Positions 10,128-19,738 of a stretch of 64,000 nt of DNA are shown here, piece by piece; the stretch's first letter is position 1; every line of letters starts with the position of its first letter. The notes under the pieces are model-generated. The model was not told where the DNA came from. It saw nothing but the letters and a program-made list of their open reading frames with translations, and did not search any database. Both the position numbers and the translations under genes were made by a program. The DNA lies in assembly GCA_038237515.1 (NCBI GenBank), contig JBBRYP010000014.1, positions 1 through 64,000 of the forward strand, written 5' to 3'. Source of the stretch: JBBQDZ01 sp038237515 (GTDB lineage Bacteria > Actinomycetota > Thermoleophilia > Gaiellales > Gaiellaceae).

Positions 10128-10975
10128 GGGCGCCAGCCGTCTCCGGCCGAGGTCGCAAGGAGCTCGAGGTACCGCCGCCGGCGACGCAGGTCGAGCTCGA
10201 GGATCTCGCGCTCGCTCCAGTGGTAGTGCAGCGCGAGCGCGTGTACTTCACGCCAGAGGCGGCCCGCGCCTCCGGTCAGCTCGGCGAGGAGGATGCTCGC
10301 CGCATCGAGGAGAGCGGAGAACCGCCATCCGCACGCCGGACAGTCGAGGAGCAGCGACACCTCGGCCTGCGGATCGAGGCTCGCCATCGCCGCCGACAGC
10401 TCCGGGCAAGCCTCGTCGGGGACCCGGTCGACCGCCTCGCCCTCGACCGTGACCTCGTAGACGCAGCGGTCGAGGATGGCTCGCACGCCGGCCTCGACGT
10501 CCGCCTCGCGCGCGGCGTCCTCCTGGTCGCACCCGGTAGGAAGCCGAAAGCGGACGTCGCAGCGGGCGCCGTCGGCTCGAAGCGTCGCCTCGTAGCGCTC
10601 GCGCGGGTCGGGGTAGGGCGCGACGAGCAGTCGCGGGACCGACAGCTCGACGTCCATCCGCTCGCCGCAGTCCGGGCAGTCAAGGATGCAGGCGAGGCGG
10701 TCCCCGAACGCCGCAGCCCGAAGGTGGAGGAGCAACGCCTCGCGATCGCCCGCGGTGAGCGAGCGAACAGTGGTTCCGGTCGCGGTCGCCCCGCCCACTT
10801 GCAGCACGCAGCGTTCGAGAAGTTCGCTGACCGTCTCTGCACGAGTCGATCCGTCGGTGGCATCCAGCAAGTGCGCCTCGTCGGCACCGGTCGGCGCCCG
10901 CAACTCGGCTTCCCGCCGCGGCAGGCCGCCGGCGAACGCCCCGTGGGGCAGCGTGATCGCGCGCGTCGCGCTCAC
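10124..10975 (-). CDS. T4-type baseplate protein with C-terminal DUF6760-like helices
   Basis: 283 residues from a GTG at 10975, two nt before the tube gene's stop codon. It begins TRAITLPHGAFAGGLPRREAELRAPTG, the pattern of the T4 base-plate protein family in eCIS and Mu-like tails, and carries two CPxCG knuckles (LDCPDCGERM and LDCPACGWRF), likely one zinc site. The last ~45 residues (LWREVHALALHYHWSEREILEL) resemble the small DUF6760/GpE-like protein that is often a separate gene downstream of this one. It probably acts as an assembly chaperone or inner baseplate part. The fusion call is from memory of these families. Confidence 0.72.
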   Translation of the reverse strand: MSATRAITLPHGAFAGGLPRREAELRAPTGADEAHLLDATDGSTRAETVSELLERCVLQVGGATATGTTVRSLTAGDREALLLHLRAAAFGDRLACILDCPDCGERMDVELSVPRLLVAPYPDPRERYEATLRADGARCDVRFRLPTGCDQEDAAREADVEAGVRAILDRCVYEVTVEGEAVDRVPDEACPELSAAMASLDPQAEVSLLLDCPACGWRFSALLDAASILLAELTGGAGRLWREVHALALHYHWSEREILELDLRRRRRYLELLATSAGDGWRP

Positions 10976-10977
10976 CG

Positions 10978-11499
10978 TCAGGGCTCGACGAAACTCGGCT
11001 CGGCAGGCTCCGGGATTTCGTAGTCGCGCTCGATTCCTTCGTTCTCGAGCTTGATGTGCTGGATTGCGACCGCGTTGGCGTTGGCGTCCAGGTCGGGCAG
11101 CGACTGGTACTCGGACACCCAGCAGCGGAAGACCTTGTACGCGAGCGCGAGCTGGCCGGCCTCGTTGTAGACCTCGATCAGTATGTTCTTGCGGAAGTCC
11201 TTGAGCGAGACCTCTGCGCCCAGTCCGGAGCCGAAGTTCCAGACCTTGTTCGCCCACTGCTCGAACTCCACGTCGTGCGTGACGCCGCGCTCGAGCGTAA
11301 TCGCCTCGTACTTGGTCCGTCCCGGCGACTTCCTTGACGTGCTGGGGTCGCCGCCCTGACGGTGCTCGACCACTTCCGTCGTCCGCTTCAGCGCGGAGAC
11401 CTTGCTGATTCCGGCGACGTATCGGCCGTCCCACTTGACCCGGAACTTGAAGTTCTTGTACGGGTCGAACCGGGTCGGGTTCACGCTGAACTCGGCCAT
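10978..11499 (-). CDS. Inner tube protein of the eCIS
   Basis: 173 residues, ATG at 11499 preceded by an AAGGAG-type ribosome site. It matches phage T4 gp19-like tail tube proteins: FRVKWDGRYVAGISKVSALKRTTEVVEHRQGG at the start, then YEAITLERGVTHDVEFEQW and a late IQHIKLENEGIERD strand. The protein stacks as hexameric rings to make the inner tube. It is immediately downstream of the sheath gene. Only one tube gene of this type is present, in addition to the tube-initiator protein near 2 kb, whereas many eCIS have two or three. Confidence 0.9.
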   Translation of the reverse strand: MAEFSVNPTRFDPYKNFKFRVKWDGRYVAGISKVSALKRTTEVVEHRQGGDPSTSRKSPGRTKYEAITLERGVTHDVEFEQWANKVWNFGSGLGAEVSLKDFRKNILIEVYNEAGQLALAYKVFRCWVSEYQSLPDLDANANAVAIQHIKLENEGIERDYEIPEPAEPSFVEP

Positions 11500-11510
11500 G
11501 GCGGCTCTCC

Positions 11511-13691
<2,181 letters not shown>

Positions 13692-13730
13692 GTGACTCTC
13701 CTTCCTAGCTCCGAACTGACGCGATGCCGT

Positions 13731-14138
13731 TCACGACCAGTCGGTCTTGGCCGACGCCCTCGCTTCCCTCACGATCGCCACGAGCCGCTGCGCGGAGAGC
13801 TCTCCAAGCGCCACCCTCTCGGGCCGCAGCTCGTAGAGAGCTGACTCGCGGCCGTCGTCGATCATGGCGAGCACCTTCACGCAAGGGCGGCTCTCGAGCA
13901 GTTCTGCAGCCAGGCGCGCGTCGTCGCGCCCGGTGATGACGAAGTCGACGCTGGTCGTCTGCACGACCTCACGAGCGCGGTCGCCGTCGACCTCGCCGAC
14001 CACGTCTACATCGTCCGCCTTCGAGAGAGCGTCTACGACGATGTCACGAAGCATTCGCGGCATATCGACGAGGAGGAGGTGCGATCTCTCCAATGGGCAT
14101 CCCAGCCGAGTCTCCACCCCGGCCCGCCTGGCGTCCAT
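13731..14138 (-). CDS. Stand-alone receiver-like protein, start of eCIS operon
   Basis: 135 residues. From about residue 19 it looks like a response-regulator receiver fold (LLLVDMPRMLRDIVVDALSK, VDFVITGRDD, VKVLAMIDDGRES), with no DNA-binding domain after it. Only one acidic residue of the first-strand pair is present, and the phosphoacceptor position (ITGRDD) is not typical, so phosphorylation is doubtful. The ATG at 14138 gives 18 non-conserved residues; a TTG near 14091 is an alternative start. It lies 39 nt upstream of the sheath gene in the same direction, so it probably heads the eCIS operon and may modulate it. Confidence 0.6.
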   Translation of the reverse strand: MDARRAGVETRLGCPLERSHLLLVDMPRMLRDIVVDALSKADDVDVVGEVDGDRAREVVQTTSVDFVITGRDDARLAAELLESRPCVKVLAMIDDGRESALYELRPERVALGELSAQRLVAIVREARASAKTDWS

Positions 14139-14269
14139 GGATCGCCCGGCTCATCTTTGGCCGGACAGGGATCTGGATCCGGCGCGCAAGGGGTCTAGTT
14201 CCCAGGCGCCTTGACGCTCCGCGAAGAAGCTGTCATCGTCGGCTCAGCCAAGCCCGGGGGGATCACACG
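14139..14269. promoter_or_regulatory. Divergent control region of eCIS operon and NarL-type regulator
   Basis: About 130 nt separate the minus-strand receiver-like gene from the plus-strand regulator. For the plus strand a TTGACG box at 14211-14216 with 17 nt to CATCGT (14234-14239) is a weak sigma-A-type candidate, followed by a GGGGGG ribosome site at 14256-14261. I could not find a convincing minus-strand promoter here. Any direct control of the injection system by the adjacent regulator should act in this interval. Confidence 0.4.
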
Positions 14270-14941
14270 GTGGTGCCGGATGAGCGTGGCTGCGGCTCGA
14301 ATGACGTGATTCGCGTTTTCGTCGCTGCGCGTGTACGTCTTTATCGGGAGGGACTCGCGGACCTCCTCGATCGCGCGCCGCACATCCAGGTCGTCGGCAC
14401 GGCGGCAGACGGAGCCGAGACGCTCGGCGAGCTTGCCACTCTCGAGCCGGACATCGTCGTCGTCGACACCGCTCTCCACGACGGTCTGGCGCAGATCCGC
14501 GCGATCATCGCCGCCCGGCCGGAGGTGCGCATCGTCGCGTTCGCGGTGCCCGACCGCCCGCAGGACGTGATCGGCTACGCAGAGGCCGGCGTTGCGGGGT
14601 TCGTCACGCGGGATGCGTCGGCCGCCGAACTCGTTGAGACCGTGGAGCGCGCCGCGGACGGAGAGATCCTCTGCTCGCCGAGGATGGCTGCCACCCTTTT
14701 CCGGCGAATTGGCGAGCTCGCCGCGGAACGCGCTCCGGAGCCGCCGCTCCGGCACCTCACGACGCGAGAGCTGGAGGTCGTGCTCCTGATCGGCGACGGC
14801 CTCTCGAACCGGCAGATCGCAGTACGGCTCCAGATCGAGTTGGCGACGGTGAAGAACCACGTCCACAACGTCCTAGAGAAGCTCCAGGTCACGACCCGCG
14901 CCGACGCCGCCGAGCGTGTGCGCGCCGAGGCGGCGTTCTAA
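14270..14941 (+). CDS. NarL/LuxR-type response regulator, degenerate receiver
   Basis: 223 residues from GTG 14270, chosen because a GGGGGG ribosome site lies 8 nt upstream; GTG 14306 is an alternative closer to the first beta strand. Receiver domain at about 13-130: the first strand reads VIRVFVAARVRLYREG where an acidic pair normally precedes the helix, but the phosphoacceptor-like Asp is kept (PDIVVVDTALHDG). The C-terminal HTH is canonical (LTTRELEVVLLIGDGLSNRQIA, TVKNHVHNVLEKL). Loss of the acidic pair suggests it does not follow normal phosphorelay control. It is divergent from the eCIS operon and is the best candidate for its regulator. Confidence 0.82.
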   Translation: MVPDERGCGSNDVIRVFVAARVRLYREGLADLLDRAPHIQVVGTAADGAETLGELATLEPDIVVVDTALHDGLAQIRAIIAARPEVRIVAFAVPDRPQDVIGYAEAGVAGFVTRDASAAELVETVERAADGEILCSPRMAATLFRRIGELAAERAPEPPLRHLTTRELEVVLLIGDGLSNRQIAVRLQIELATVKNHVHNVLEKLQVTTRADAAERVRAEAAF

Positions 14942-15455
14942 AGTCGACGCCGGGATGAGGCGCATGCTCGCCGAGGAAGTCCGCGGAGATGATGCGCTTG
15001 GCCACCGCGGCTTGCCCGGATGTAACAGGGACCACTTCAGGTCGGCCGCGCCGAGCGAGTGGCAGCCGCCACTCGGGGACTTCGCATTCGGAGCTCCGGG
15101 TCGAACGAATCCGGGTCAAGGTCGGGCGCAGCGACGCGATGAAGTTCGACGAGCTTCGCCGAGCGATTTCGCAGTTCGAAAGCCGTCCGCCAAGGGCATA
15201 TCCTCATGTTAGTCGTCTAAATAGACAACAGACAGCAGGACTAATACAAGCTACCACTAGCGCCGCTACGTCGAGGTCGTGCTCGCCGTGTTGCGGCCGC
15301 CGCGCACCCACAGCCCCGCGGGACGCGAGCGGCGCCGAACATCGACACGCTCGCGAAGGGCCTGACGACCGCCAGCGGCAATCGTCGTCGCGCGATCGTG
15401 CGAGCTGCGTCTACGGAAGTCGACTGCGCTCTCCGTTCGCGCTTCCTCGCGCGGC
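14942..15455. other. Intergenic stretch without a supportable gene
   Basis: 514 nt between the regulator and the next minus-strand gene. Short open frames occur on both strands, but none has a recognisable domain or ribosome site. Around 15195-15260 the sequence is clearly less GC-rich than its surroundings and contains the interrupted palindrome GTCTA-AA-TAGAC at 15215-15226. The stretch separates the injection locus from metabolic genes and could be a junction of transferred DNA. Confidence 0.5.
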
Positions 15456-16709
15456 TTACGAGGCCTCAGATTCGGCCGCACCCTGCTCCGCGTCCAGTGC
15501 GGTGCGGATCCAATCGAGGGCGCTCAGCCGCAGAAAGCCGTAGTGGTAGAAGTCCATCCGGGTCACGCCGAGCGAGCGCAGGAGCGACACCTTCTCCGCC
15601 AGGTTCGCCGCGTCGTCGCAGTCCGGCGGCGACGGTCGTAGGCAGACGACGAACGGCGTCTCGTCGCCGATGAGCGCCCGGTACGCCTCGACGTCGAGAC
15701 GGAGGCGGGCGGGGTCGGCGACGTAGCCGATCGCCTCGATCCCGTGGCACGACCGCGAGACCTTGCGGACGTCGACGCCGAGCAGCCAGGAGATGTCTGC
15801 CGCAGGGCCGCCTGTCGGTCGTCCCGTGGCGTAGCCCTTGATCGCACCGGCATGGTCCATCATCACGAGCCGCCGGCCGCGAGCCTCGACCACGTCGGCT
15901 ACCTCCGCGATGAGCGACGACACGGTCGCCTCGCGAGCATCGAGGTAGCCGAGAAGCTCGCCGTCCGCGATGGCCGCGAGGGAGGCTCGCGTCGGAGCGT
16001 CGGCGGACGCATCCTCCCGGCCGTCGGCGAGGGCGCCCTCGAGATCGTCACGGACGAATGCACGCACCCTCTCCGCGTCGACGCCCTGCCCGCGCGCGGC
16101 GGCCAGGCAGTGATCGCAGAAGCACAGCCCGAGCAGAAACCGCGTCAGCGGGTCGAGCGAGATCAGATAGCGCTCGTGATGGTACCCGTGCTCGAGTCCG
16201 TGGTAGTGGAGCGACTCCGCGAGGATGGACTGGATCTCGTAGCGGCAGACGTCGGCGGCGACAGCGCGGGCGTACGCGCGGGCGTCGGGGTTCGCGGGGC
16301 AGAAGTCGCCCTCGTCCCGATCGCCGAACGCGTTCTGCGGCGCGCAGGTGGGGTACTCGCCGGGTCGGTCGACGTGGAAGAAGACGGTCCACGCGTGCAC
16401 CGCGAGGCCGCGGCCTTCCGCCGCTCGGCACGTCTCCTCCAGAACGTCCCGCTCACGCGCCAGCGGACTGACGGCCGGCTGCACCAGCCCGTCGTAGAGC
16501 CGCGGGTCGGGCGGGAAGAAGTGCGCGCCGCGCTCCTGAAGGACGACGCGATGAGCCCGGTTGTGCGGGAATACGTCGCGGGCGGCGTGGTAGACGAAGG
16601 CCGGCGTCACGCCGCCGAGCCCAGCTCGCAGCTCGAGATTGTCGAGGACTGTGTCGATCCCCTCGCCGGCGAGATCGGCGGCGAAGAGGAGGCCGGAGGT
16701 CTCGCTCAC
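15456..16709 (-). CDS. Hypothetical protein, TIM-barrel glycosidase-like
   Basis: 417 residues from GTG 16709, which lies 7 nt after the stop of the upstream amidohydrolase gene. I do not recognise a named family. The sequence has the look of a glycoside-hydrolase-like TIM barrel: HAWTVFFHVDRPGEYPTCAPQNAFG, then CPANPDARAYARAVAADVCR, ILAESLHYHGLEHGYHHERY and CFCDHCLAAARGQG, a layout also seen in family-10-like hypothetical hydrolases. ILAESL offers a possible acid residue, and the CFCDHC cluster may bind metal. No signal peptide, so it is probably cytoplasmic. Co-transcription with an amidohydrolase suggests they handle one substrate. Confidence 0.6.
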   Translation of the reverse strand: MSETSGLLFAADLAGEGIDTVLDNLELRAGLGGVTPAFVYHAARDVFPHNRAHRVVLQERGAHFFPPDPRLYDGLVQPAVSPLARERDVLEETCRAAEGRGLAVHAWTVFFHVDRPGEYPTCAPQNAFGDRDEGDFCPANPDARAYARAVAADVCRYEIQSILAESLHYHGLEHGYHHERYLISLDPLTRFLLGLCFCDHCLAAARGQGVDAERVRAFVRDDLEGALADGREDASADAPTRASLAAIADGELLGYLDAREATVSSLIAEVADVVEARGRRLVMMDHAGAIKGYATGRPTGGPAADISWLLGVDVRKVSRSCHGIEAIGYVADPARLRLDVEAYRALIGDETPFVVCLRPSPPDCDDAANLAEKVSLLRSLGVTRMDFYHYGFLRLSALDWIRTALDAEQGAAESEAS

Positions 16710-16716
16710 GCGCAGC

Positions 16717-17985
16717 CTATGGCTCTTCGCCGGCTGCGGCGGCCATGGCGTCCGGCGTGCGGCCTTCTTCGCGGAGGGCCCGCTGCTTCTCGGTGAACGG
16801 GATCTGGAAGGGCGGCCAGATCGGCTCCTCCGTCCAGATAGCGCCGGCCGGGAGCAGAACGCGCTCGAGCCGGCGGCCGCCGACGAACGTGGCGCTGTTC
16901 CGGAGCAGCTTGTCCGCGTGACGGACAGTGCCGTGGATGTCCTGCAGCGGGAACTCGCCCCGGTAGAGCCTGAACAGCGCGACGTCGGCACGCGACCCCG
17001 GCCGGAGCGTCCCCACCTCGCGCTCGAGCCCCAGCACAGCGGCGGGACGGGCCGTCGCTGCACCGATGACGTCGCGCAGCGACATGCCGAGCCCGATGAA
17101 CTTGCTCATCACGGTCGGAAGGTCGAACGCGGGGCCGTTGACGCTCAGCTGATGCAGGTCCGTCGAGATCACGTCAGGTATGCGGCCGGCGCCCATGAGC
17201 GCCTCCGCGGTCTCGTACGAGAACGACCCGGTGCCGTGGCCGACGTCCATCACGACGCCCGCGTCCCACGCACGCTTCGCGGCGTCGAGGAGACCGCCCT
17301 CCGCGTCGACGATCCTCATCGGGTGGCCGGTGAAGCAGTGCGTGAGCACGTCGTTCGGCTTCAGGAGCGGCAGCACCTCCTCGATCGCCGGCGGGCCGAA
17401 CGAGATGTGCACCATCAGCGGCAGCTCGCACTCGTCCGCTGCTCGGCGTGCGCGCCGCAGCGGCTCGAGGACGTCTCCCTCGAAAGGCTCGAGGTTCCCC
17501 ATGCGCACCTTCACGCCGAGCACGAGGTCGCTGTTGCGCTCGACGAGGCGGCGGAACAGGTCGACATCGAGGTAGTGCGGGTTCGCGCACTCGTAGTCGT
17601 CGCACACGAGCCCGATGCTCGAGATGTTGAGGAACGACGTGATCCCCACGCGCGCCGCCCGAACGACGTAGTCGCGGAACCCCGGGAGCGTCAGCGCGCC
17701 GACGGAACCTGCGTCGTTCCACGTCGTCACACCGGTGCGCGCCGCAATGGGGTCGGGATGCACGCCCCAGTAGGTCACGCCCGGGAAGACGTGGGTGTGC
17801 AGATCGACGAGCCCCGGGGTGACGATCTGCCCGCGCGCGTCGATCACGGCGAACGCCGAATTGGGCGGAATGTCGCGATCGACAGCGGCGATCCGCCCGC
17901 GCGACACCGCGACGTCGAGGGATCCCTCGTTTCCTCCACCAGGATCGACGACCTCGCCGCCTCGGATCAGCAGGTCGAACTTCAC
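16717..17985 (-). CDS. Amidohydrolase/deacetylase-family metallohydrolase
   Basis: 422 residues from GTG 17985 (VKFDLLIRGGEVVDPGG); the longer open frame upstream is a shadow. It has the full dihydroorotase/imidazolonepropionase-type amidohydrolase layout: an N-terminal beta-sandwich, the metal motif DLHTHVFPG, a likely carbamylated lysine in LGVKVRM, HCFTGHP, a late STDLH and a C-terminal GTLRPGSRADVALF segment. It resembles the EF0837/Atu3266 group of cyclic-amide and ester hydrolases of uncertain substrate. It is first in a two-gene operon with the TIM-barrel-like gene and divergent from an alcohol dehydrogenase. The shared promoter has the GAACGAACGTTC element. Confidence 0.85.
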   Translation of the reverse strand: MKFDLLIRGGEVVDPGGGNEGSLDVAVSRGRIAAVDRDIPPNSAFAVIDARGQIVTPGLVDLHTHVFPGVTYWGVHPDPIAARTGVTTWNDAGSVGALTLPGFRDYVVRAARVGITSFLNISSIGLVCDDYECANPHYLDVDLFRRLVERNSDLVLGVKVRMGNLEPFEGDVLEPLRRARRAADECELPLMVHISFGPPAIEEVLPLLKPNDVLTHCFTGHPMRIVDAEGGLLDAAKRAWDAGVVMDVGHGTGSFSYETAEALMGAGRIPDVISTDLHQLSVNGPAFDLPTVMSKFIGLGMSLRDVIGAATARPAAVLGLEREVGTLRPGSRADVALFRLYRGEFPLQDIHGTVRHADKLLRNSATFVGGRRLERVLLPAGAIWTEEPIWPPFQIPFTEKQRALREEGRTPDAMAAAAGEEP

Positions 17986-18017
17986 TCGCCCACGTCCCGC
18001 TCCCGGATCCGTATCAT

Positions 18018-18029
18018 GAACGAACGTTC
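18018..18029 (+). promoter_or_regulatory. GAACGAACGTTC element, putative operator
   Basis: The 12-mer GAACGAACGTTC lies between the divergent amidohydrolase (start 17985) and alcohol dehydrogenase (start 18063). Near-identical copies, 11 of 12 bases, are upstream of the XRE-cupin regulator (19661-19672) and in the divergent region at 41660-41671 on the other strand. An 8-base palindrome, GAACGTTC, is part of it. The regulator at 19098-19646 is the obvious candidate to bind it. Confidence 0.5.
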
Positions 18030-18062
18030 TGGACGCTATCACGCCGCTAGGGAGGAAACGGC

Positions 18063-19088
18063 ATGTCCGCGAGCATGCGGGCGCTGCTCTACACCGAGTC
18101 GTTCGCTCTCGAGGTACTCGCAGTCCCCGCTCCGCAGCCAGGTCCGGAAGAGGTCGTCGTCCGGGTCGAGGCGGCCGGCATCTGCGGCTCCGATCTGCAC
18201 GGCGTCGCGTCGCGCAGCCCGCGCCGCGCACCGCCGCTGATCATGGGACACGAGCTCTGCGGCCAGGTCGTCGCCGCCGGAGGACCGGCAGTAGAAACCT
18301 TCTTCGGGGCACGCGTTGCGGTCAACCCGCAGGTCCCGTGCGGGGAGTGCCTCGCCTGCCGCTCCGGTCAGGAGAACGTCTGCGCCCGACGCCAGCTCGT
18401 CGGGGGAACCCGCCCGGGCGGCTTCGCCGAGTTCGTCTCCGTCCCGGTGCGCTGCCTCCACCGCGTCTCGCCGGACCTCGCAGCCGACGTTGCCGTCTTC
18501 TGCGAGCCGCTCGCCACGTGCGTCCATGCGCTCCGACTCGTGCCCGACAGCTTCACGGAGGTGGCGGTCGTGCTCGGCGCCGGGACGATCGGCGTGCTCG
18601 CCGCGCAAGTCCTGCGCGTCGCGGGGACGCGTCTCATCGTCGTCAGCGAGGTCGACGAGAGCCGGAGACGGAGCGCCGAGAGCGTCGCCGACGCCGTCGT
18701 CGCGCCGCACGAGGTGTACGAGCTCGTGAACGAGCTGACCGGCGGCTCGGGCGTGAGCCTCAGCATCGACGCCGTCGGCTCCGACGACACCCGTCGAAAC
18801 TCGATCCGCGTGCTCCGCGCCGGCGGCGTCGCGCTATGGCTCGGCATGCACGAGCAGGGCGCTGCCATCCCGGCGTTCGATCTCGTCGTGAGGGAGCAGC
18901 GCGTCCAGGGGTCGTTCGCCTACACGAACCCCGAGTTCGGACGTGCGCTCGGGCTGCTGGAGAGCGGGCTCATCGTTCCCGCCGTGTCGCAGAAGTCGTT
19001 CCCGCTCGAGGAGAGCGGCGAGGTCTTCACCGGCCTCCTCCACGGCGCGTCCGACGGCTTTCTCAAAGCCATCGTCAAGCCCGGCTAA
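18063..19088 (+). CDS. Zinc-dependent medium-chain alcohol dehydrogenase
   Basis: 341 residues, ATG at 18063 after an AGGAAA ribosome site; ATG 18075 is also possible. Family motifs are all visible: catalytic zinc ligands in AGICGSDLHG and GHELCGQVV, the structural zinc cluster PCGECLACRSGQENVC, and the cofactor-binding VVLGAGTIGVLAAQ. It is in the sorbitol/threonine dehydrogenase branch (GHE type) and should oxidise a polyol or secondary alcohol with NAD(P). It is divergent from the amidohydrolase operon and is followed by the convergent XRE-cupin gene, so the three probably share a pathway. Substrate cannot be read from sequence. Confidence 0.9.
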   Translation: MSASMRALLYTESFALEVLAVPAPQPGPEEVVVRVEAAGICGSDLHGVASRSPRRAPPLIMGHELCGQVVAAGGPAVETFFGARVAVNPQVPCGECLACRSGQENVCARRQLVGGTRPGGFAEFVSVPVRCLHRVSPDLAADVAVFCEPLATCVHALRLVPDSFTEVAVVLGAGTIGVLAAQVLRVAGTRLIVVSEVDESRRRSAESVADAVVAPHEVYELVNELTGGSGVSLSIDAVGSDDTRRNSIRVLRAGGVALWLGMHEQGAAIPAFDLVVREQRVQGSFAYTNPEFGRALGLLESGLIVPAVSQKSFPLEESGEVFTGLLHGASDGFLKAIVKPG

Positions 19089-19097
19089 ACGCGCTCG

Positions 19098-19646
19098 CTA
19101 CGGGTAGTCGGTCAGCGAGAGGAGCCGCGTCGGCCCGTCCAGTGCGTGGTAGTGGTGCGGCCTGTCGGCCAGGAAGGTGACGCGGTCACCCTCCTCGATC
19201 ACGGTCGCCTCGCCATCGGGTCCGACCTCGGCGCGTCCCCTCATCACGATCACGTGCTCGACGATGCCCGGCGGGTGCGGCGCGGCCGTGCGGCGCGCGC
19301 CTTGCTCGAGGTCGAGCACGTAGACCTCGAGCCCGCCTCGGCCCTGGCGACTCAGGAGCTGCCTCCCGAGGAACCCCGGCTCGGTCGTGACGACCTGCGC
19401 CTCGTCGAGCCGCCTGACCTTCACCGCGTCGTCGTCGGTCTCGTCGATGAGGTCGCCGAAGGCCACGTTGAGCGTCCGCGCGAGCGCCCAGACGGTGTCG
19501 ACCGAGGGATTCCCGATTCCTCGTTCTAGCCCCGAGAGCGTCGCCTTCGACACGCCCGACATCCGGGCGAGCTCGGACAGCGAGATCGCCCGCTGCAGCC
19601 GCTTACGCTTCAGGTTCCGCGCGAGCGCCTGAGCGGCCGTCTGCAT
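19098..19646 (-). CDS. XRE-family regulator with C-terminal cupin sensor
   Basis: 182 residues, ATG 19646. The N-terminal 65 residues are a clear XRE helix-turn-helix (ISLSELARMSGVSKATLSGLERG, PSVDTVWALARTLN). The C-terminal part (about 105-180) is a cupin with HPPGIVEHVIVMRGRAEVG and DRVTFLADRPHHYHAL, as in PuuR-like regulators that sense small amines, amino acids or sugars. Its own promoter contains the GAACGAACGATC copy of the repeated element, suggesting autoregulation, and the same element precedes the neighbouring dehydrogenase/amidohydrolase pair and the 41.7 kb genes. Confidence 0.88.
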   Translation of the reverse strand: MQTAAQALARNLKRKRLQRAISLSELARMSGVSKATLSGLERGIGNPSVDTVWALARTLNVAFGDLIDETDDDAVKVRRLDEAQVVTTEPGFLGRQLLSRQGRGGLEVYVLDLEQGARRTAAPHPPGIVEHVIVMRGRAEVGPDGEATVIEEGDRVTFLADRPHHYHALDGPTRLLSLTDYP

Positions 19647-19660
19647 TCCACCATCATGCC

Positions 19661-19672
19661 GAACGAACGATC
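19661..19672 (+). promoter_or_regulatory. GAACGAACGATC element, putative autoregulatory site
   Basis: This copy differs from the 18.0 kb element at one base. It sits 15 nt upstream of the ATG of the XRE-cupin regulator, next to a CATGAT hexamer that could be the -10 box on the minus strand. A bound regulator here would block its own transcription. Confidence 0.5.
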
Positions 19673-19713
19673 AGCATGAGGAACGCCGGCGCGCGGCAAC
19701 GCAGCCGTCAGTG

Positions 19714-19738
19714 CTAAACGGTTCCGCGCCTCGTTTAG
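19714..19738. terminator. Stem-loop at the end of the glxD-like gene
   Basis: CTAAACG at 19714-19720 pairs with CGTTTAG at 19732-19738, giving a 7-bp stem and an 11-nt loop that includes the stop codon of the FMN-domain gene. There is no T-run, so it is at best a weak terminator or an RNA-stabilising 3' end for the long minus-strand operon. Confidence 0.35.

Noticed and set aside
14270..14941. Longer form of the NarL-type regulator starting at 14093
   Set aside because: The extra residues are Arg-rich and overlap the divergent gene's start; a GGGGGG site supports GTG 14270.
14989..15543. Plus-strand open frame of 184 codons after the regulator
   Set aside because: No domain, no ribosome site, atypical composition, and it runs into the next gene; treated as non-coding.
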